A stretch of DNA of 64,000 nucleotides from Bowmanella sp. JS7-9 (GTDB lineage Bacteria; Pseudomonadota; Gammaproteobacteria; Enterobacterales; Alteromonadaceae). The stretch is taken from assembly GCF_004329715.1 (NCBI RefSeq), contig NZ_JXSY01000015.1, forward strand, positions 1 to 64,000, in the 5' to 3' direction. The notes beneath the pieces are model-generated. The model did no database searches. It worked only from the letters and a program-made list of their open reading frames with translations, and was not told the DNA's origin. Below, piece by piece: positions 18,875-28,023 of this stretch. The position numbers and the translations under genes were made by a program. The first letter of the stretch is position 1, and each line of letters starts with the position of its first letter.

Positions 18875-19300
18875 ATGTCAGTATTACGTTACTTAGCCGG
18901 TAGCGCTTTGCTGGTTGTTCTTTTAACTGGCTGCATGCATAACGAAGCCAGTTCCGGTGATAGCACGCGCGACAATGTTCCCTCAACATTTGTCCCACCG
19001 AACAGCGTTAAAGTCGTCAATGGGGCCTTACACGCCATCCTGACCAGAGGCGACTGGTTGTATCAGGGCGCTCGCGCACATGCAGGAGCCATCAACGCTT
19101 ATGTTGAAGTGCCTGCGGCTATGCCTATGAACGATGAGCAAATGCGTGCTTATATAGAATTTGCATTATGCGGCCAATTGGAAACCCAGAGTTTCTGGCA
19201 CAGATTGCAAAACACCCCTCTGCGGATCCATCTGCGTCGGGTTGGCTCGCCACAGGGAGTGGCAGCAACATGCCCCCGTCCAAATGAATCAGCAACCTGA
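18875..19300 (+). CDS. Predicted lipoprotein, unknown
   Basis: A 141-residue protein with a lipoprotein signal: MSVLRYLAGSALLVVLLTGC, so Cys20 would be acylated. The ATG at 18875 is set by GGGAGGA at 18862-18868. The mature part is hydrophilic with no motif I recognise. No gene is evident in the 173 bases before it. Confidence 0.65.
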   Translation: MSVLRYLAGSALLVVLLTGCMHNEASSGDSTRDNVPSTFVPPNSVKVVNGALHAILTRGDWLYQGARAHAGAINAYVEVPAAMPMNDEQMRAYIEFALCGQLETQSFWHRLQNTPLRIHLRRVGSPQGVAATCPRPNESAT

Positions 19301-19305
19301 TAAAC

Positions 19306-19325
19306 AGGGCCTACGGGCCCTTTTA
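19306..19325 (+). terminator. Rho-independent terminator
   Basis: Stem AGGGCC / GGCCCT with loop TACG and a TTTTATTTT tail, right after the lipoprotein gene. Confidence 0.8.
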
Positions 19326-19412
19326 TTTTGTTCAGTGATTGCTTAGTTAAAGTTCAGCCGCGATTCATGCAATGCCCCCTAGTGTTGAGATGTACACACA
19401 GGAGGAAGCGTT

Positions 19413-19859
19413 ATGCGCAAATTACTATTACCACTATTAGCCTTATTACCCCTGACCGCCGCTGCCCACGGTAGCCGAACTGAGTATGCACGGGTGATCG
19501 ATGTTGAGCCGGTTTATCAGAAATACAGTTATCGGCAACAAGCCAACTGCTATGTGGGCCATGGCGATGCCGGTGCAACCATTGCCGGAGCTGTGATTGG
19601 CGCGGCCATCGGCCATGAAATCAGCGGTCACAAAGGGGGTTCAGTAGCCGGCGCCGTAATCGGTGGCAGCCTGGGTCATGAGCTGAGCCGTGATGGGGTT
19701 TGTCGTCAGGATAAGCGCTATCGTCGCCCGGTATTGACTGGCTACAACGTCACATACCGCTACCATGGTGATCTTTATACCCGCTTTATGCCAGAGCACC
19801 CTGGTCGTCATGTACAGATTGAGCATCGCCGTCACAAGCGTTTTGCCAATGCCCACTAA
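19413..19859 (+). CDS. Glycine-zipper 2TM-domain envelope protein
   Basis: A 148-residue exported protein: signal peptide in residues 1-18 (cut after TAAA), then a glycine-zipper 2TM domain at about 50-90 made of GATIAGAVIGAAIGHEISGHKGG and GSVAGAVIGGSLGHELS repeats, as in SlyB/17-kDa-antigen-like outer-membrane proteins. Two Cys (in ANCYVG and DGVCRQ) flank the zipper and could form a disulfide. The tail is basic and Arg/His-rich. AGGAGGAA precedes the ATG. There is no lipobox. Confidence 0.82.
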   Translation: MRKLLLPLLALLPLTAAAHGSRTEYARVIDVEPVYQKYSYRQQANCYVGHGDAGATIAGAVIGAAIGHEISGHKGGSVAGAVIGGSLGHELSRDGVCRQDKRYRRPVLTGYNVTYRYHGDLYTRFMPEHPGRHVQIEHRRHKRFANAH

Positions 19860-19897
19860 GCAGGTACACTGAGCAAAAAAAACGCTCGGGACACACT

Positions 19898-20155
19898 ATG
19901 AAATTACGCGTTGCACTGTTGGTTTTGGTCTGCTTGATGTCATTTGGTCAGCCAGTGATGGCTGACCAGCAGGACAAGATAAGCCAGTCACAAGCCGTCA
20001 GTCTGGCACAGCGTCACACCAGTGGACGGATCCTGAAAGTCGAACAGTCCCGCGATAGCTACAAAATTAAAGTGCTCAAGGACAATGGTCGCGTCGTCAC
20101 ACTGAGAGTTGACAAGCAAACCGGCCGGGTAAGCGGCCCCAAAGATAAGGATTAA
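19898..20155 (+). CDS. Periplasmic PepSY-domain protein
   Basis: An 85-residue protein with a signal peptide (residues 1-22, ending PVMA) and one PepSY domain. The domain shows the typical SQSQAVSLAQRHTSGRILKVEQSRDSYKI followed by VVTLRVDKQTGRV. Two bases separate its stop from the response regulator ATG, and small PepSY proteins often precede such two-component genes, so it may feed the sensor. Confidence 0.85.
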   Translation: MKLRVALLVLVCLMSFGQPVMADQQDKISQSQAVSLAQRHTSGRILKVEQSRDSYKIKVLKDNGRVVTLRVDKQTGRVSGPKDKD

Positions 20156-20157
20156 GC

Positions 20158-20832
20158 ATGCGCCTGTTGTTAGTGGAAGACGATCCTAATTTGCTAACCC
20201 AACTAGACTCACAATTACGCCAGCAAGGCTATAGCGTCGACTTGGCCGATCAGGGCGAACACGGCTTGTTCCTGATCCAGGAATACCCCTATGACTTAGC
20301 CATCATCGACATTGGCCTGCCCAGAATCGATGGGCTGGAATTAATTAAACGGGCGCGCGCCAATTCGGTTAGTTGCCCTATTCTGATCCTGACCGCGCGG
20401 GATCGCTGGCAGGAAAAGGTCGAAGGCCTGGATGCTGGCGCGGACGACTACCTGACTAAGCCGTTTCACCATGAAGAATTATTTGCACGCATTAAAGCCT
20501 TGATACGCCGCTCTGCCGGACAGGCCAGTCCGTTACTGGAAAAGGGTCCCATCTGCCTGGATACGCGCGCTGGAGAAGTGCGTGTCGACGGCCACGCGGT
20601 TGAACTGACAGCCTATGAATATAAAGTGCTGGAATACCTGCTGATGAACCCGGATAAGGTGGTATCCAAAACCGAACTGACTGAGCATATCTACGATCAG
20701 GAATTCGACTTGGACAGTAACGTTATCGAAGTGTTTATTGGTCGTTTACGCAAAAAACTCGATCCAGAAAACACCTACAAACCTATCGAAACCCTGCGTG
20801 GGCGTGGATATCGTATAAACCGCCAATTATGA
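20158..20832 (+). CDS. OmpR/PhoP-family response regulator
   Basis: A 224-residue response regulator. The receiver domain has acidic residues Glu8, Asp9 and phospho-acceptor Asp51 (LAIIDIGLPRIDG), Thr in ILTARD and Lys in DDYLTKPF. Residues about 125-223 form the OmpR-type winged helix ending in GRLRKKLDPE.. LRGRGYRI. Sequence and the kinase next door are PhoP/QseB-like, but I would not give a symbol without an alignment. Its stop overlaps the kinase start (ATGA). Confidence 0.92.
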   Translation: MRLLLVEDDPNLLTQLDSQLRQQGYSVDLADQGEHGLFLIQEYPYDLAIIDIGLPRIDGLELIKRARANSVSCPILILTARDRWQEKVEGLDAGADDYLTKPFHHEELFARIKALIRRSAGQASPLLEKGPICLDTRAGEVRVDGHAVELTAYEYKVLEYLLMNPDKVVSKTELTEHIYDQEFDLDSNVIEVFIGRLRKKLDPENTYKPIETLRGRGYRINRQL

Positions 20833-22151
20833 ATTCACTGTCCCTGCGCGCCCGCACACTGGGCACGGCCCTGATTGTGTTACTGGTGTTTGTGCCCTTG
20901 CTGGCACTGACACTAGAGCGTGCGTTTAGCCAGAGTCTGCTGGATGCGACCCATGAGCAACTACGCCTGCAAAACCTTGGGCTGATTTCTGAATTCGACT
21001 TAAGCGACGGTGTAATCAACATGCCGCAGCAATTATTTAACGATGCATTGAACTTACCTGATTCTGGTACGGTGGCGTTTATTGCCATGCATATGCTGCC
21101 CGCGTGGCAATCGTCCTCTGCCGCTGGCTGGGCAGAGCCCCCTACGCTAAATCTTCCCCCCGTGGGCGGCGAAATGTTTCAACGTGTGAGCTTGCCGGCG
21201 GGTGACTATTTCCAGTTTAGCTATACCGCCAGTTTCGAAGATCAGAACATGCTGTTCCCGGTTACTTTCCATATTCTGAAAAACGCCCAGCTGTTTGACA
21301 ATCAACTGGCCGAGTTTCGCACCCGCTTATGGAGCTGGCTGGGAGTTATCGTCGCACTACTGATTATTGTGCTGTTAGCATCATTGGGCGCTGCTCTGCG
21401 CCCGGTCGCCCGTTTAACCGAACAGGTCGGCGAAATTGAACAAGGCGAGCGAAAACGTCTTGCCGGACACTACCCACCGGAGCTGGAAACGCTAAAAACC
21501 AATCTCAATCAGTTACTGGACTCCCAGCAACATCAGCGTAGCCGCTATCGAAACAGCCTGTCGGACTTAGCTCATGCACTAAAAACCCCGTTAGCGGTGT
21601 TGTCTGGCACCGATAACTTACCTGATGCGGCCAAAGCCCCCATCGAGCAGATCAAACAACAAATTAACCGCCAGTTAAAACGTGCCGTCGCCAGCCGCGA
21701 CGCCATCATGCACGAAGGATTTACAGTGGCTGACAGCTGCAACAAACTGGTCAATGCGATGGATAAAGTGCACGCCAACAAGCAGCTGAGTCTGCATCTG
21801 GATGTGGATGAAGACGCACGATTTTTTGGCGATTTGACGGATTTTTCCGAACTACTCGGGAATCTGCTGGATAACGCCTGCAAAGCAGCCAGCCAACAGG
21901 TACAGCTAACGGTTAAAAACCAGCATGGCTTGCTGGTACAGGTGGAAGATGATGGCCCCGGCATTGGCGAAGAACAACGTGAATGGTTACTGCAACGGGG
22001 TGTGCGATTGGATACCTATCAGGAAGGCCACGGCATCGGCATGGCTATCGTCAATGATCTGGTGCTGGCCTACGGCGGCGAACTCAGCATTGGCACCTCA
22101 CGCTGGCAAGGTGCCTGTTTCACCTTAAAATTCAATCATCCTCAGGGCTAG
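20829..22151 (+). CDS. PhoQ-like sensor histidine kinase
   Basis: A 440-residue membrane kinase. Membrane segments lie at about 12-30 and 168-190, enclosing a 135-residue periplasmic sensor. A HAMP-like linker follows, then the H box SDLAHALKTPLAVLSG with His249, and N/G boxes (LLGNLLDNACKAA, EDDGPGIG, GHGIGMAIV). The order of motifs and the short HALKTPL box resemble PhoQ. The 3' end overlaps the convergent permease gene by 20 bases. Probable stimulus: envelope state, inferred from the PepSY and glycine-zipper neighbours. Confidence 0.92.
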   Translation: MNSLSLRARTLGTALIVLLVFVPLLALTLERAFSQSLLDATHEQLRLQNLGLISEFDLSDGVINMPQQLFNDALNLPDSGTVAFIAMHMLPAWQSSSAAGWAEPPTLNLPPVGGEMFQRVSLPAGDYFQFSYTASFEDQNMLFPVTFHILKNAQLFDNQLAEFRTRLWSWLGVIVALLIIVLLASLGAALRPVARLTEQVGEIEQGERKRLAGHYPPELETLKTNLNQLLDSQQHQRSRYRNSLSDLAHALKTPLAVLSGTDNLPDAAKAPIEQIKQQINRQLKRAVASRDAIMHEGFTVADSCNKLVNAMDKVHANKQLSLHLDVDEDARFFGDLTDFSELLGNLLDNACKAASQQVQLTVKNQHGLLVQVEDDGPGIGEEQREWLLQRGVRLDTYQEGHGIGMAIVNDLVLAYGGELSIGTSRWQGACFTLKFNHPQG

Positions 22152-23202
22152 TCGGAGCCGGTTCAGGCTGCTGTGCGGGCAGATTTTCTGAGCCCAGTAA
22201 CATCGCCAGCCAGCGGCTTTCCTCGTTACTTTCCAGCGCGATTTTTACAATCATGGTCAGCGGTACAGATAACAACATACCCACCGCACCGAGTAACCAG
22301 CCCCAGAAAATTAAGCTAAGAAACACGACCAGCGTAGATAATCCCAGGCCCCGTCCCATATAGCGCGGTTCGATAATGTTGCCCATCACCATATTGATGG
22401 CCACATACCCCAGCGCCACCATGCCGGCTTCAGCTGCACCCAGTTGCACCAGTGCCAGCAACACCGGCGGTAACGCCGCGATAATCGAGCCGATATTTGG
22501 TACATAATTAAGTAAAAACGCCGCCACTGCCCACAGCATAAAGTGATCAACACCGATGATGTACAGCAGTAACCCCGCCAGAACACCGGTCAACAGGCTC
22601 ACCCCGGTTTTTATCGCCAGATAGTTTTTAACCGACGCGAGAAAACGGTCAATGTGCTGCAATTTCATGGCCGGATCGTCCAGCGCAATGTGCACCTTGC
22701 GTGGAAAGCTGTCGGCTTCAAATAACATAAATACCACGGTCAGCAATATCAGCATAAAGTTGGTCATAACGCCGCCAACACCGGACAGTAAATTACTCAC
22801 CACACTCATGGCCATGCCGGGATCCAGATAGCTGAGTAACTGGGATTTATCGATACGAATATCCAGCACCGTCAGGTAGTGGGTCAGCATGGCGAATTTA
22901 TCGCCTAATTGTTGACGATACATGGGCAGTTTGGCGGAGAAATCGTTCATGGAGCGCCCCACCAACCCGGCCAGGAACATACCCATAATGACGATCAACA
23001 AAATCACCAGCACGATGGCCAGCCAACGGGGAATACGATGTCGTCCGGCCCAATCAATAAGTGGGTAACAGGATATGGCGATAAACACCGACATCAAAAA
23101 TGGTACGATAATCGCGCTGGCGGTTTTCAGACCGGCCAGAATAATCACCACACTGGCCATTACCAGCAGGGTGCGAAGAGAAGAAGATGGGCTGATCTGC
23201 AT
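22132..23202 (-). CDS. AI-2E / PerM-family permease
   Basis: A 356-residue polytopic inner-membrane protein of the AI-2E (UPF0118) family. About eight hydrophobic segments are visible, with the family-specific FLLNYVPNIGSIIAALPPVLLAL and MVMGNIIEPRYMGRGLGLSTLVVFLSLIFWGWLLGAVG stretches. The ATG at 23202 is preferred over one at 23256 because it gives a short MQISPSSSLRTLL tail before the first helix. Members transport various small molecules or ions; the substrate here is unknown. Confidence 0.88.
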   Translation of the reverse strand: MQISPSSSLRTLLVMASVVIILAGLKTASAIIVPFLMSVFIAISCYPLIDWAGRHRIPRWLAIVLVILLIVIMGMFLAGLVGRSMNDFSAKLPMYRQQLGDKFAMLTHYLTVLDIRIDKSQLLSYLDPGMAMSVVSNLLSGVGGVMTNFMLILLTVVFMLFEADSFPRKVHIALDDPAMKLQHIDRFLASVKNYLAIKTGVSLLTGVLAGLLLYIIGVDHFMLWAVAAFLLNYVPNIGSIIAALPPVLLALVQLGAAEAGMVALGYVAINMVMGNIIEPRYMGRGLGLSTLVVFLSLIFWGWLLGAVGMLLSVPLTMIVKIALESNEESRWLAMLLGSENLPAQQPEPAPTSPEDD

Positions 23203-23271
23203 AGAGTGTTTTTTCGTACATAGCTTAGGAACCACGTTATACTGTCGAAAAATCAAATTGTTAGCAAATTT

Positions 23272-23637
23272 ATGAAGTTAGATCTCGCCACAATCAGAAT
23301 TAAGAATCTGCGTCTGCGTACTTTTATCGGTATCAATGACGACGAAATTAAAAACAAACAGGACGTGGTGGTGAATGTGCGCATTCGTTATCGCGCCGAG
23401 CAAGCGACCGATTCTGACAATATGGATGACGCGCTGAATTATCGCACCATTACCAAGCGCATTATTGCCTTGGTGGAAAACAACCGCTTCTATTTGCTGG
23501 AAAAGCTCACTGCGGATGTTCTGGCCATTGCTGCGGAGCACGCCTGGGTAGAATATGCCGAAGTAGAAATCGACAAACCCCATGCTCTGCGTTTTGCCGA
23601 TTCAGTATCTTTGAGCCTATCCTGCAATAAGGCATAA
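23272..23637 (+). CDS. folX: Dihydroneopterin triphosphate 2'-epimerase
   Basis: A 121-residue FolX, a FolB-fold enzyme that epimerises dihydroneopterin triphosphate. The [18 protein letters not shown] start, [12 protein letters not shown] centre and the [19 protein letters not shown] end are very close to E. coli FolX and distinguish it from FolB. It is followed after 17 bases by yfcH, the same order as in E. coli. Confidence 0.95.
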   Translation: MKLDLATIRIKNLRLRTFIGINDDEIKNKQDVVVNVRIRYRAEQATDSDNMDDALNYRTITKRIIALVENNRFYLLEKLTADVLAIAAEHAWVEYAEVEIDKPHALRFADSVSLSLSCNKA

Positions 23638-23654
23638 CATTCGGAGCAACCCAT

Positions 23655-24569
23655 ATGGCGATTCTGATCACAGGCGGTACTGGGCTGATTGGCCGCGCCC
23701 TGATCACCCATATGCCGCAGCATGAATGGATCGTCCTCACCCGCCAGGGTGAAGCGGCACGGCACGAGGTGTTTCGCCACCTCACAGCCGTATCACTGCG
23801 CTTTATCCGCGACCTGTCTGAACTAGCCGACAACGAAGACATCAGTGCCATCGTCAATCTGGCCGGCGAGCCCATTGCCGATAAGCGCTGGAGCCACGAA
23901 CAGAAACAGCGCATTGTCGATAGTCGAATCCGCACCACCAATGAACTGATTACCCTGATAGAACGGCTACAGCAAAAGCCGGATGTGCTGGTCAGTGGCT
24001 CGGCGGTTGGCTATTACGGACGTCAGGGGGCAAACCCGGTGACTGAGCAGGAACAGAATTGTTATGACGAGTTTAGTCATCATCTGTGCGCCATGTGGGA
24101 AGCGGCAGCCTTAAAGGCCAACGACTACGGTGTGCGGGTTTGCTTACTGCGAACCGGCATTGTACTTAGTGCAGATGGCGGAGCGCTGGCAAAAATGTTA
24201 CCGCCGTTTAAGTTTGGTTTGGGTGGCCCGATGGCCAGTGGCAATCAATATATGCCCTGGATCCATATCGACGATATGGTCGATGCAATTCAATATCTTC
24301 TGCGTGAGTCACGCCTGCATGGTCCGTTTAATCTGTGCGCACCTAATCCAGTTACTAACCGCGCTTTCAGCCGGGCGCTGGCAAAGTCATTGCACCGCCC
24401 TTGCCTGTTTCCTATGCCAGAATTCATGTTGCGCTTACTGTTTGGTGAAATGGCCGACCTATTAATCTATGGGCAGCGCTGCATCCCTGAAAAACTCAGG
24501 GATGCAGGCTTTATTTTCAATTACGAGCGGGTTAATGATGCGTTAAACGCGATTAACGGGACAAAATAA
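23655..24569 (+). CDS. yfcH: YfcH, TIGR01777-type epimerase-like protein
   Basis: A 304-residue extended SDR protein. The NAD(P)-binding motif GGTGLIGRAL is at residues 6-15, and the family features GEPIADKRW, SGSAVGYYG and the C-terminal DUF1731 stretch (FGEMADLLIYGQRCIPEKLRDAGF) are all present. Function is uncertain even in E. coli; the fold suggests a sugar-nucleotide epimerase relative, linked to division in cyanobacteria. It forms a pair with folX and overlaps the convergent gene by 17 bases. Confidence 0.92.
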   Translation: MAILITGGTGLIGRALITHMPQHEWIVLTRQGEAARHEVFRHLTAVSLRFIRDLSELADNEDISAIVNLAGEPIADKRWSHEQKQRIVDSRIRTTNELITLIERLQQKPDVLVSGSAVGYYGRQGANPVTEQEQNCYDEFSHHLCAMWEAAALKANDYGVRVCLLRTGIVLSADGGALAKMLPPFKFGLGGPMASGNQYMPWIHIDDMVDAIQYLLRESRLHGPFNLCAPNPVTNRAFSRALAKSLHRPCLFPMPEFMLRLLFGEMADLLIYGQRCIPEKLRDAGFIFNYERVNDALNAINGTK

Positions 24570-25656
24570 TCGCGGTACGCAGACGGCTGCTGCCAAACTG
24601 CGACATTTTTTCAAAATCCTGACGAGCGATGGGTATGTACTGACAATCCAGCGGATCCTGATGTTTATCATCTGGATCCGGGTCATGCAGATAAAAACAT
24701 TTTTCATCCACACCACTGACCACTACCCAATGAGGCGCCTTTTTGCTGTCCAGCCTGAAGGTACTGATCAGCACCAACACCACTTCCCCATCACGGCAGG
24801 CGTCAGCAATACGCTCCTGAGTAATGTTGGCGTATTCCACATCAATATGTAACGCCGCCGCTTCCTGTTCGTAGTCTTCATGTACCTTAGCGATAATCGC
24901 TTTTTTGTCGGTATCACGGACACCATCCACGAACAGGGGTTGCGTCTGATTGATCCAGACCTCGGCATTAAAATTACGCCGCACCGCCGCAATCGCCAGT
25001 CCCAACGGATGACAGCCACCATGGCCAGAGGTCATAAAAATGGTGGTCGCTTCGCGCCAGATGACCAGTTCATCACTGACAGTATGCACACGCTGTTTAT
25101 CCAGCGCGCCCATGGCCATCATTAATGCCGCGGGGCCACAGGTAAAGTCGGTGGTTTGCCGGTACCAGGGCACCTGCGCCGTCATACTCTGTGCTTGCGG
25201 GGTCCGGATTTGTTTTTGCATCCGCAACGCGTCGGCATGATCTTCATAGTAATCATGCAACAGACCAAACTCGCGATAGCCAAACTTTTTGTACAGGCTG
25301 ATAGCACCATGATTGTGCAGGTTAACTTCCAGGCGCAAATACAACGCACCATGCTCTATGGCGCCTTTTTCCGCATCCTTCATTAACTGTGACGCAATTC
25401 CACGCCCCTGCATGTCCGGATCCACCGCAATCGAATATAACCGGGCTAAGCGGGTACCCCGATGAAACAGTACCAGCGCATACCCAACCAGCTGACCATT
25501 GCATTCAGCCACCTCGAACACCGCATGATTGTGTTCGATAAAGCGTTTCATACTGCGCCGACTCATGCGGTCGGTTTTAAAGCATTTCGCCTCTAACGCC
25601 AGTAACTGCTCAAGATGCTGTTTTCCGGCGCTGAGGTAATTCACGCTATCGCTCAC
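24553..25656 (-). CDS. GNAT acetyltransferase fused to C39-like peptidase
   Basis: A 367-residue two-domain protein. Residues about 5-150 are a GNAT acetyltransferase, with motif A VDPDMQGRGIASQLM at 78-92. Residues 160-367 are a papain-like C39 peptidase domain: Cys173 in TTDFTCGPAALMMAMG, His309 in KKAPHWVVVSG and Asp325 in LHDPD. There is no signal peptide or ABC part, so it acts in the cytoplasm. It overlaps the ATP-grasp gene upstream by four bases. The pair suggests making or removing peptide or amide links on an unknown target, with acetylation as a second step; that is inference from domain content. Confidence 0.85.
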   Translation of the reverse strand: MSDSVNYLSAGKQHLEQLLALEAKCFKTDRMSRRSMKRFIEHNHAVFEVAECNGQLVGYALVLFHRGTRLARLYSIAVDPDMQGRGIASQLMKDAEKGAIEHGALYLRLEVNLHNHGAISLYKKFGYREFGLLHDYYEDHADALRMQKQIRTPQAQSMTAQVPWYRQTTDFTCGPAALMMAMGALDKQRVHTVSDELVIWREATTIFMTSGHGGCHPLGLAIAAVRRNFNAEVWINQTQPLFVDGVRDTDKKAIIAKVHEDYEQEAAALHIDVEYANITQERIADACRDGEVVLVLISTFRLDSKKAPHWVVVSGVDEKCFYLHDPDPDDKHQDPLDCQYIPIARQDFEKMSQFGSSRLRTAIILSR

Positions 25657-27110
25657 TGCGCTTTACCACGCATTTCAAGACGATTAGCAAATTCCTGCAT
25701 AATCAGCATATACAGCTCATTACCCAGATATTTGTCTTCCACACCATGGTCGATGCTGGGGTTATCGTTAACCTCAATCACATATACGTGATTGTCTTTT
25801 TGCTTGATATCCACCCCGTACAGACCCTTGCCTATCATGGCACAGGCTTTTAACGCGGCATCCAGCACCTGTCTTGGCACTTCAAAGGTTGGCAGGGTTT
25901 CAAAGCCACCAGTACTAAAACGCTTCGAACCGTGGTTATAGATCTGCCAGTGTTTGCGCGCCATATGATAGCGACAGGCGTAAATCGCCCGGCCATTTAA
26001 CACGCCGATACGCCAGTCATACTCGGTGTAGAGGAATTCCTGCACCAATACCAACGCGCTGACGTCCAGTAATTCCAGCAGTTTGGCGCGCAGCTCTGCA
26101 CGGTCATCCACTTTGAAAACACCGCGGGAGAAAGACCCTTCCGGCAATTTTAATACCATCGGATAGGTAAAATTCTGCTCCAGACGATCCAGCTCTGCAT
26201 CATCGGCACCAATGGAAACCATGGTCTTAAGCGACGGTACTTTGTTGTAGCTAAAGGCATCGTGCAAAAACACTTTATTACAACAGCGCAGAATCGAAGT
26301 CGGATCGTCAATCACCACCAGGCCTTCCTGCTCTGCTGCACGGGCGATGCGATAGGTATGATGATCAATCGCTGTGGTTTCGCGAATAAATAGCGCATCG
26401 TATTCAGCAATCTGCCCCGCCTCTTTGTGGCTGATGGTTTCTGCATGAATCCCCAGCTTGGAGGCCGCTTTAATAAAACGTTTGATCGCGTCAGCATCGC
26501 TGGGCGGCGATGGTTCGTCATCATTAACTAAAATCGCCAGTTCCCAACGCGGCTTGCGTTTAGTGGCCGAGGTGCGCCATACATCGCGGGTAAAGCGTTG
26601 CATACGGGTAACAAATGCGGCTTGTTCCTGCTCTGGCACATCATGTAATGCCGCACTTTGTACATTGGCCGCCACGCCATCGGCATCGCGACGCAAGGTT
26701 ACACGCAAGATCGGCGCAGGAAATTGTTCAAATGCCTGACGAGACACCCGTTTAAACGCCTCGTTGGATGACCAGCCAAAAAACACCCACAGGGTCAGTT
26801 CATCGGTCAGTTTGGCGCTTTGTTCGGCAGATAGGTTAATCAGCAGGCTGTTGCGTACCTGCTCGGCGTTACGAATGTCGTTGATGCATGCCAGTCCCGG
26901 TAAAACCCGGTGCTGACGCGCTTCTGCCAATAATGAACAGTAATAGCCGCGACTCAGGTACTGGCTGGTATCGCACAGGTTAATTACCCGGGTTTTTGGC
27001 TCATTTACTTTCGGATATTGAGCGAGATATTGATCAAAGCTGAGTACTTCAGCGTCCTGTACTTCATTCAGTAACTGGGGATGATCGGCAACAATAAGTG
27101 TTTTGGTCAT
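25653..27110 (-). CDS. RimK-like ATP-grasp ligase with RLAN domain
   Basis: A 485-residue protein. The first 200 or so residues resemble the RLAN domain (RimK-like ATP-grasp N-terminal), with DTSQYLSRGYYCSLLAEARQHRVLP and VNDDEPSPPSD. The last 290 are a RimK-type ATP-grasp domain: KLPEGSFSRGVFKV for the ATP loop, LVQEFLYTEYDWRIGVLN and VYVIEVNDNPSIDHG for metal binding. Such enzymes join a carboxylate to an amine, using ATP. The ATG at 27110 gives MTKTLIVADH; an earlier start at 27119 is possible. It is the first gene of a two-gene operon with the GNAT-C39 protein. Confidence 0.87.
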   Translation of the reverse strand: MTKTLIVADHPQLLNEVQDAEVLSFDQYLAQYPKVNEPKTRVINLCDTSQYLSRGYYCSLLAEARQHRVLPGLACINDIRNAEQVRNSLLINLSAEQSAKLTDELTLWVFFGWSSNEAFKRVSRQAFEQFPAPILRVTLRRDADGVAANVQSAALHDVPEQEQAAFVTRMQRFTRDVWRTSATKRKPRWELAILVNDDEPSPPSDADAIKRFIKAASKLGIHAETISHKEAGQIAEYDALFIRETTAIDHHTYRIARAAEQEGLVVIDDPTSILRCCNKVFLHDAFSYNKVPSLKTMVSIGADDAELDRLEQNFTYPMVLKLPEGSFSRGVFKVDDRAELRAKLLELLDVSALVLVQEFLYTEYDWRIGVLNGRAIYACRYHMARKHWQIYNHGSKRFSTGGFETLPTFEVPRQVLDAALKACAMIGKGLYGVDIKQKDNHVYVIEVNDNPSIDHGVEDKYLGNELYMLIMQEFANRLEMRGKAQ

Positions 27111-27303
27111 GAATTCCACATAAAAAATTGTGACTAACTTTACGCCCTAAAGCCTAGTCGGCTTTCGGTGAGACCCCAACCTGTTTTGCGTCAGACTGCT
27201 CGCTGACAAGGGGGATTATTGAGGAACGGCAGAATCCGCAATGAATGTGCGTATTCTGCAGTAAATTTAGCAAGTTACAATGGGTTGAGGGGCGTGCAAG
27301 CAA

Positions 27304-28023
27304 CTATTTTTTATCTGCGTTTTGCGGGTACATATAACGGATACTGGCGAGGTAATTTTTGCCTTTTAATTTGCTGTGATCACCCTGCTCAATATTGGTT
27401 AAACCACGGTATTCCAGCAGACGTTGTTGGGAGTCATACAGCAGTGTGATCGGGTCAACCACCAGCGACACTAAAAAGCTGTCCGGTGCTAATTTTAGTT
27501 CCACTTGCTGTTGATTGCTGCTGACCAACTTCAAAGAAAAATCGACCAATTCACCCCGGTCAATCGGGAAAAATGCGAAGTGCAGTTTTTCTCCGTCAAG
27601 CAGACGCTGCCAGTTATCTTTAACAAAGCGATCAAAGCCCGCATCGACCACCACAGGACGCTTGCGCGGATAGTCGACCACCTTTACATCACTTTTACCC
27701 GGGCGCAGATGCTCGACCCGGATACCATCTTGCTCCGGTGTAGCGCGGGTGCGCACGCCACTGCGCAGATCGGTGAAATCAATGGACGGCATGCCGGGCT
27801 TATCACTGTAGGTAATGGACTTGGTGGCAAACACCTGTCCATTGGGATAGCGGTACTCCACCTCGGCACGCAGATTTCGGCCATCTTCGCCCTGCTCTAT
27901 TTTGTAGTGCTCGCTGTAAACCGGCTGCTGCTTATCCAGGCTAACGGCATTGCCATCAATCAGGATATTTGCCTGCGCCCCTGCTGAAATCAGCAAGACA
28001 CCGGCGAGTAAGATCCTTTTCAA
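27304..28023 (-). CDS. Exported protein of the photolyase/cfa cluster
   Basis: A 239-residue exported protein of unknown function. The start is TTG at 28023, set by AAGGAG nine bases upstream and by the TTGA overlap with the stop of the preceding gene; this yields MKRILLAGVLLISAGAQA, a clean signal peptide cut near residue 18. The mature part is mostly beta, with repeated Tyr/Asp-rich strands, resembling DUF3108-like periplasmic proteins in general form only. It is the last gene of the run starting at cfa. Confidence 0.78.
   Translation of the reverse strand: MKRILLAGVLLISAGAQANILIDGNAVSLDKQQPVYSEHYKIEQGEDGRNLRAEVEYRYPNGQVFATKSITYSDKPGMPSIDFTDLRSGVRTRATPEQDGIRVEHLRPGKSDVKVVDYPRKRPVVVDAGFDRFVKDNWQRLLDGEKLHFAFFPIDRGELVDFSLKLVSSNQQQVELKLAPDSFLVSLVVDPITLLYDSQQRLLEYRGLTNIEQGDHSKLKGKNYLASIRYMYPQNADKK

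Noticed and set aside
18735-18998. 87-codon minus-strand frame across the lipoprotein start
   Set aside because: Overlaps a well-supported lipoprotein gene with a strong ribosome binding site on the other strand; no motif.
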